Source of the DNA: DASYTH01 sp035712165 | GTDB lineage: Bacteria; Actinomycetota; Actinomycetes; Mycobacteriales; Pseudonocardiaceae | Direction: 5' to 3' | Length of the DNA stretch: 6,662 nucleotides | NCBI RefSeq assembly: GCF_035712165.1 | Contig: NZ_DASTBH010000278.1 | Span: 1-6,662 of the forward strand | Shown: piece by piece, positions 5,198 to 6,662 of the stretch | Layout of the letters: every line of letters begins with the position of its first letter | How positions within the stretch are numbered: the first letter of the stretch is position 1 | Notes under the pieces: generated by a model | The model's database searches: none | The model's input: the letters and a program-made list of their open reading frames with translations, nothing else | What the model was told of the DNA's origin: nothing | Translations under genes and position numbers: made by a program

Positions 5198-6662
5198 CTA
5201 GGTGGTGGGGGCGGGGTTGTCGAGGGTGGTGAGTTCGGCGCGGATGGTGTTGGCGGCGGTCATGCCCAGGTCGGTGTAGATGGCGGCGGCCTGCTCGTAG
5301 TGGTGGCGGGCGGCGGTGGGGTTGGTGGTGAGGTGGGCGCGGGCCAGGCCCAGGTGGGCGCGGGCCTGTTGGTCGCCCGCGCCGGTTTGGCCGGCGAGGA
5401 CCAGGGCGTCGGCGTGGTGGGAGCGGGACTGCTCCAGTGCGCCGGCGGCGCGGGCGGACTCGCCGAGGCCGTTGCGGGCCCAGGCTTCGCCGTCGCGGTC
5501 GCCGTTCTCGCGGAACAGGGCCAGGGCCTGGGAGTGCAGCCGGGTGGCGGACTCGTGGTGGCCGCGCAGGGTTTCCGTGGTGCCGAGGCCGTCGAGGGCC
5601 CACGCCTCGCTGGTGCGGTGGCCGAGTGCGCGGAACAGGGCCAGGGCCTGGGAGTGCAGATCGGCGGCGCGGCCGAGGCGGCCGGCGCCTGCCTCGAGTT
5701 CGCCGAGGCTGGTCAGCGCCCATGCCTCGCCGAAGCGGTGGCCGGCCCGCTGGTGCAGGGACAGCGCCCGGCGCAGGTGGTCGAGCGCCGCGTCGTCGCG
5801 GCCTAACCGCGCTTCCACCGTGCCGAGCCGGGTCAGTGCGTGCGCCTCGCCGGTCCAGTCGCCGGTGGCGCGGTAGCGGGCGAGCGCCTGCTCGTAGTGC
5901 TCGGCCGCCGACCCGTACTTGCCGGCCCGCTCCTCGACCGAACCGAGGTTGCCCAGCGCCCGGCCCTGGCCGACCTGGTCGCCCTCGTCGACGAACAGGG
6001 TGTAGGCCTCCCAGAGCTGGGCGGCGGCCAGGTCGTGCCGGCTGGCCTGGGTGTGCACGGCGCCGAGCGCGTTGAGCGCGTACGCCTCGCCGGCCCGGTC
6101 CCCGATGCTCCTGGCGGCCGCCCGGGCCTGCCCGTGGATGTTGAGCGCGGCACTGTCGTGCGCGCCGTCGAGGTAGCGGAACAGGATCGCCGACAGCCGC
6201 ACGGTGTGTGCCGGCCAGCCGTGCGCGGCGCTGTGCGCGGCGACCGACTCCAGGTTGGCCAGCTCCGCGTCCAGCCAGGTGCGGGCGGCGGCCGCGTCGG
6301 CCAGGTCGGGGGTCGGGGTGGCCGCGCGGGACACGGGTGGCCGCCGGTCGGCCTCGCCGGGATAGAGGCGCTCCATGGCGAGCGCCGCGGCGGCGAGGTA
6401 GTAGTCGTGCAGCCGGCCCAGTGCCGCCGGGACGTCCACCTCGACCGGATGCGGCCGGTCGGCCGGACCGCCGGCCAGGTGCGCGCGGGCCAGCGCGTCG
6501 AGCAGCCGGCGCGCCTCGGCGAGGTCGGCGTCGAGCAGCGCGGCGAGGCCGTGCGCGTCGAACGTGGGGGCCGGGTGCACGCCGAGGACCGCGAAGGCTT
6601 CGGCGCCCCGGGGTGACAGGTGTTGGATCGACCAGGAGAACACCGCGCGGACGGCGGATCTG
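5198..6662 (-). CDS. C-terminal part of NB-ARC/AfsR-like TPR transcriptional regulator (5' truncated)
   Basis: The coding frame runs off the window's right edge, so the DNA-binding and ATPase parts are not seen; a GTG at 6643 is only an internal codon. The first residues, RSAVRAVFSWSIQHLSPRG, match the winged-helix segment that follows the NB-ARC ATPase in SARP/AfsR-type and related STAND regulators. The HPAP and RLHDYYLAAA segments that follow are also typical. Counting from 6643, residues 141-460 form eight TPR-like units of 40 residues with the consensus GDRxGEAWALxxLGxxExxxGR...QALALFR. The protein ends with a short NPAPTT tail. TPRs in this family bind partners or ligands and relieve inhibition of the ATPase. 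It converges on the NlpC/P60-like gene with 42 bp between. Whether a BTAD (SARP) or a LuxR/other N-terminus is present cannot be told. Confidence 0.85.
   Translation of the reverse strand, partial: RSAVRAVFSWSIQHLSPRGAEAFAVLGVHPAPTFDAHGLAALLDADLAEARRLLDALARAHLAGGPADRPHPVEVDVPAALGRLHDYYLAAAALAMERLYPGEADRRPPVSRAATPTPDLADAAAARTWLDAELANLESVAAHSAAHGWPAHTVRLSAILFRYLDGAHDSAALNIHGQARAAARSIGDRAGEAYALNALGAVHTQASRHDLAAAQLWEAYTLFVDEGDQVGQGRALGNLGSVEERAGKYGSAAEHYEQALARYRATGDWTGEAHALTRLGTVEARLGRDDAALDHLRRALSLHQRAGHRFGEAWALTSLGELEAGAGRLGRAADLHSQALALFRALGHRTSEAWALDGLGTTETLRGHHESATRLHSQALALFRENGDRDGEAWARNGLGESARAAGALEQSRSHHADALVLAGQTGAGDQQARAHLGLARAHLTTNPTAARHHYEQAAAIYTDLGMTAANTIRAELTTLDNPAPTT
5264..6223 (-). 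repeat. Eight tandem 120-bp units encoding TPRs
   Basis: Eight consecutive 40-residue TPR units equal 960 bp with no indels at the unit joins. Units differ in sequence, but adjacent units four and five of the seven best-matching ones share a 31-bp identical tract (5509-5539 and 5629-5659, exactly 120 bp apart) encoding the SQALALFR helix. This suggests expansion by unit duplication, with either a relatively recent event or gene conversion there. Confidence 0.8.

Noticed and set aside
5168..5806. Plus-strand Gly/Val/Ala-rich frame resembling a PE_PGRS-type repeat protein
   Set aside because: It is the complement of the TPR repeats; the periodicity is explained by the 120-bp units read on the minus strand.

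Overview
The window is high-GC DNA with dense GC-ending codons, GTG/ATG starts and secreted polysaccharide-degrading enzymes. This points to a soil- or plant-associated actinomycete. A VanZ-RDD fusion protein and an AfsR/SARP-like TPR regulator also fit the Actinomycetota; the genus cannot be fixed from the sequence alone. The layout is four plus-strand genes followed by one convergent minus-strand gene.

Positions 1-1272 hold the 3' part of a pectate lyase gene: a concanavalin-like domain, a Thr/Pro linker and a polysaccharide lyase family 1 (PL1) beta-helix. An AT-rich 82-bp gap leads into a secreted glycoside hydrolase family 87 (GH87) enzyme (1355-3337), an alpha-1,3-glucanase or mycodextranase. 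Next come a polytopic VanZ-RDD membrane protein (3386-4600) and a small secreted NlpC/P60-like cysteine hydrolase (4610-5155). On the minus strand, 5198-6662 is the C-terminal part of an NB-ARC/AfsR-type regulator with eight 40-residue TPR units. Its 5' end lies outside the window.

The first two enzymes would attack plant pectin and, probably, fungal alpha-1,3-glucan outside the cell. The next two look concerned with the cell envelope. Nothing in the sequence proves that the two pairs cooperate, and each of the three plus-strand starts in the window appears to have its own promoter.

The most notable regulatory signal is that all three plus-strand starts share one arrangement: a -10-like hexamer, exactly 6 nt, then the start codon, with no convincing Shine-Dalgarno sequence. 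This predicts leaderless transcripts. At the third start the -10-like hexamer begins with the stop codon of the preceding gene. I found no RNA gene, insertion sequence, CRISPR array or clearly new system. No gene-free stretch exceeds 82 bp.
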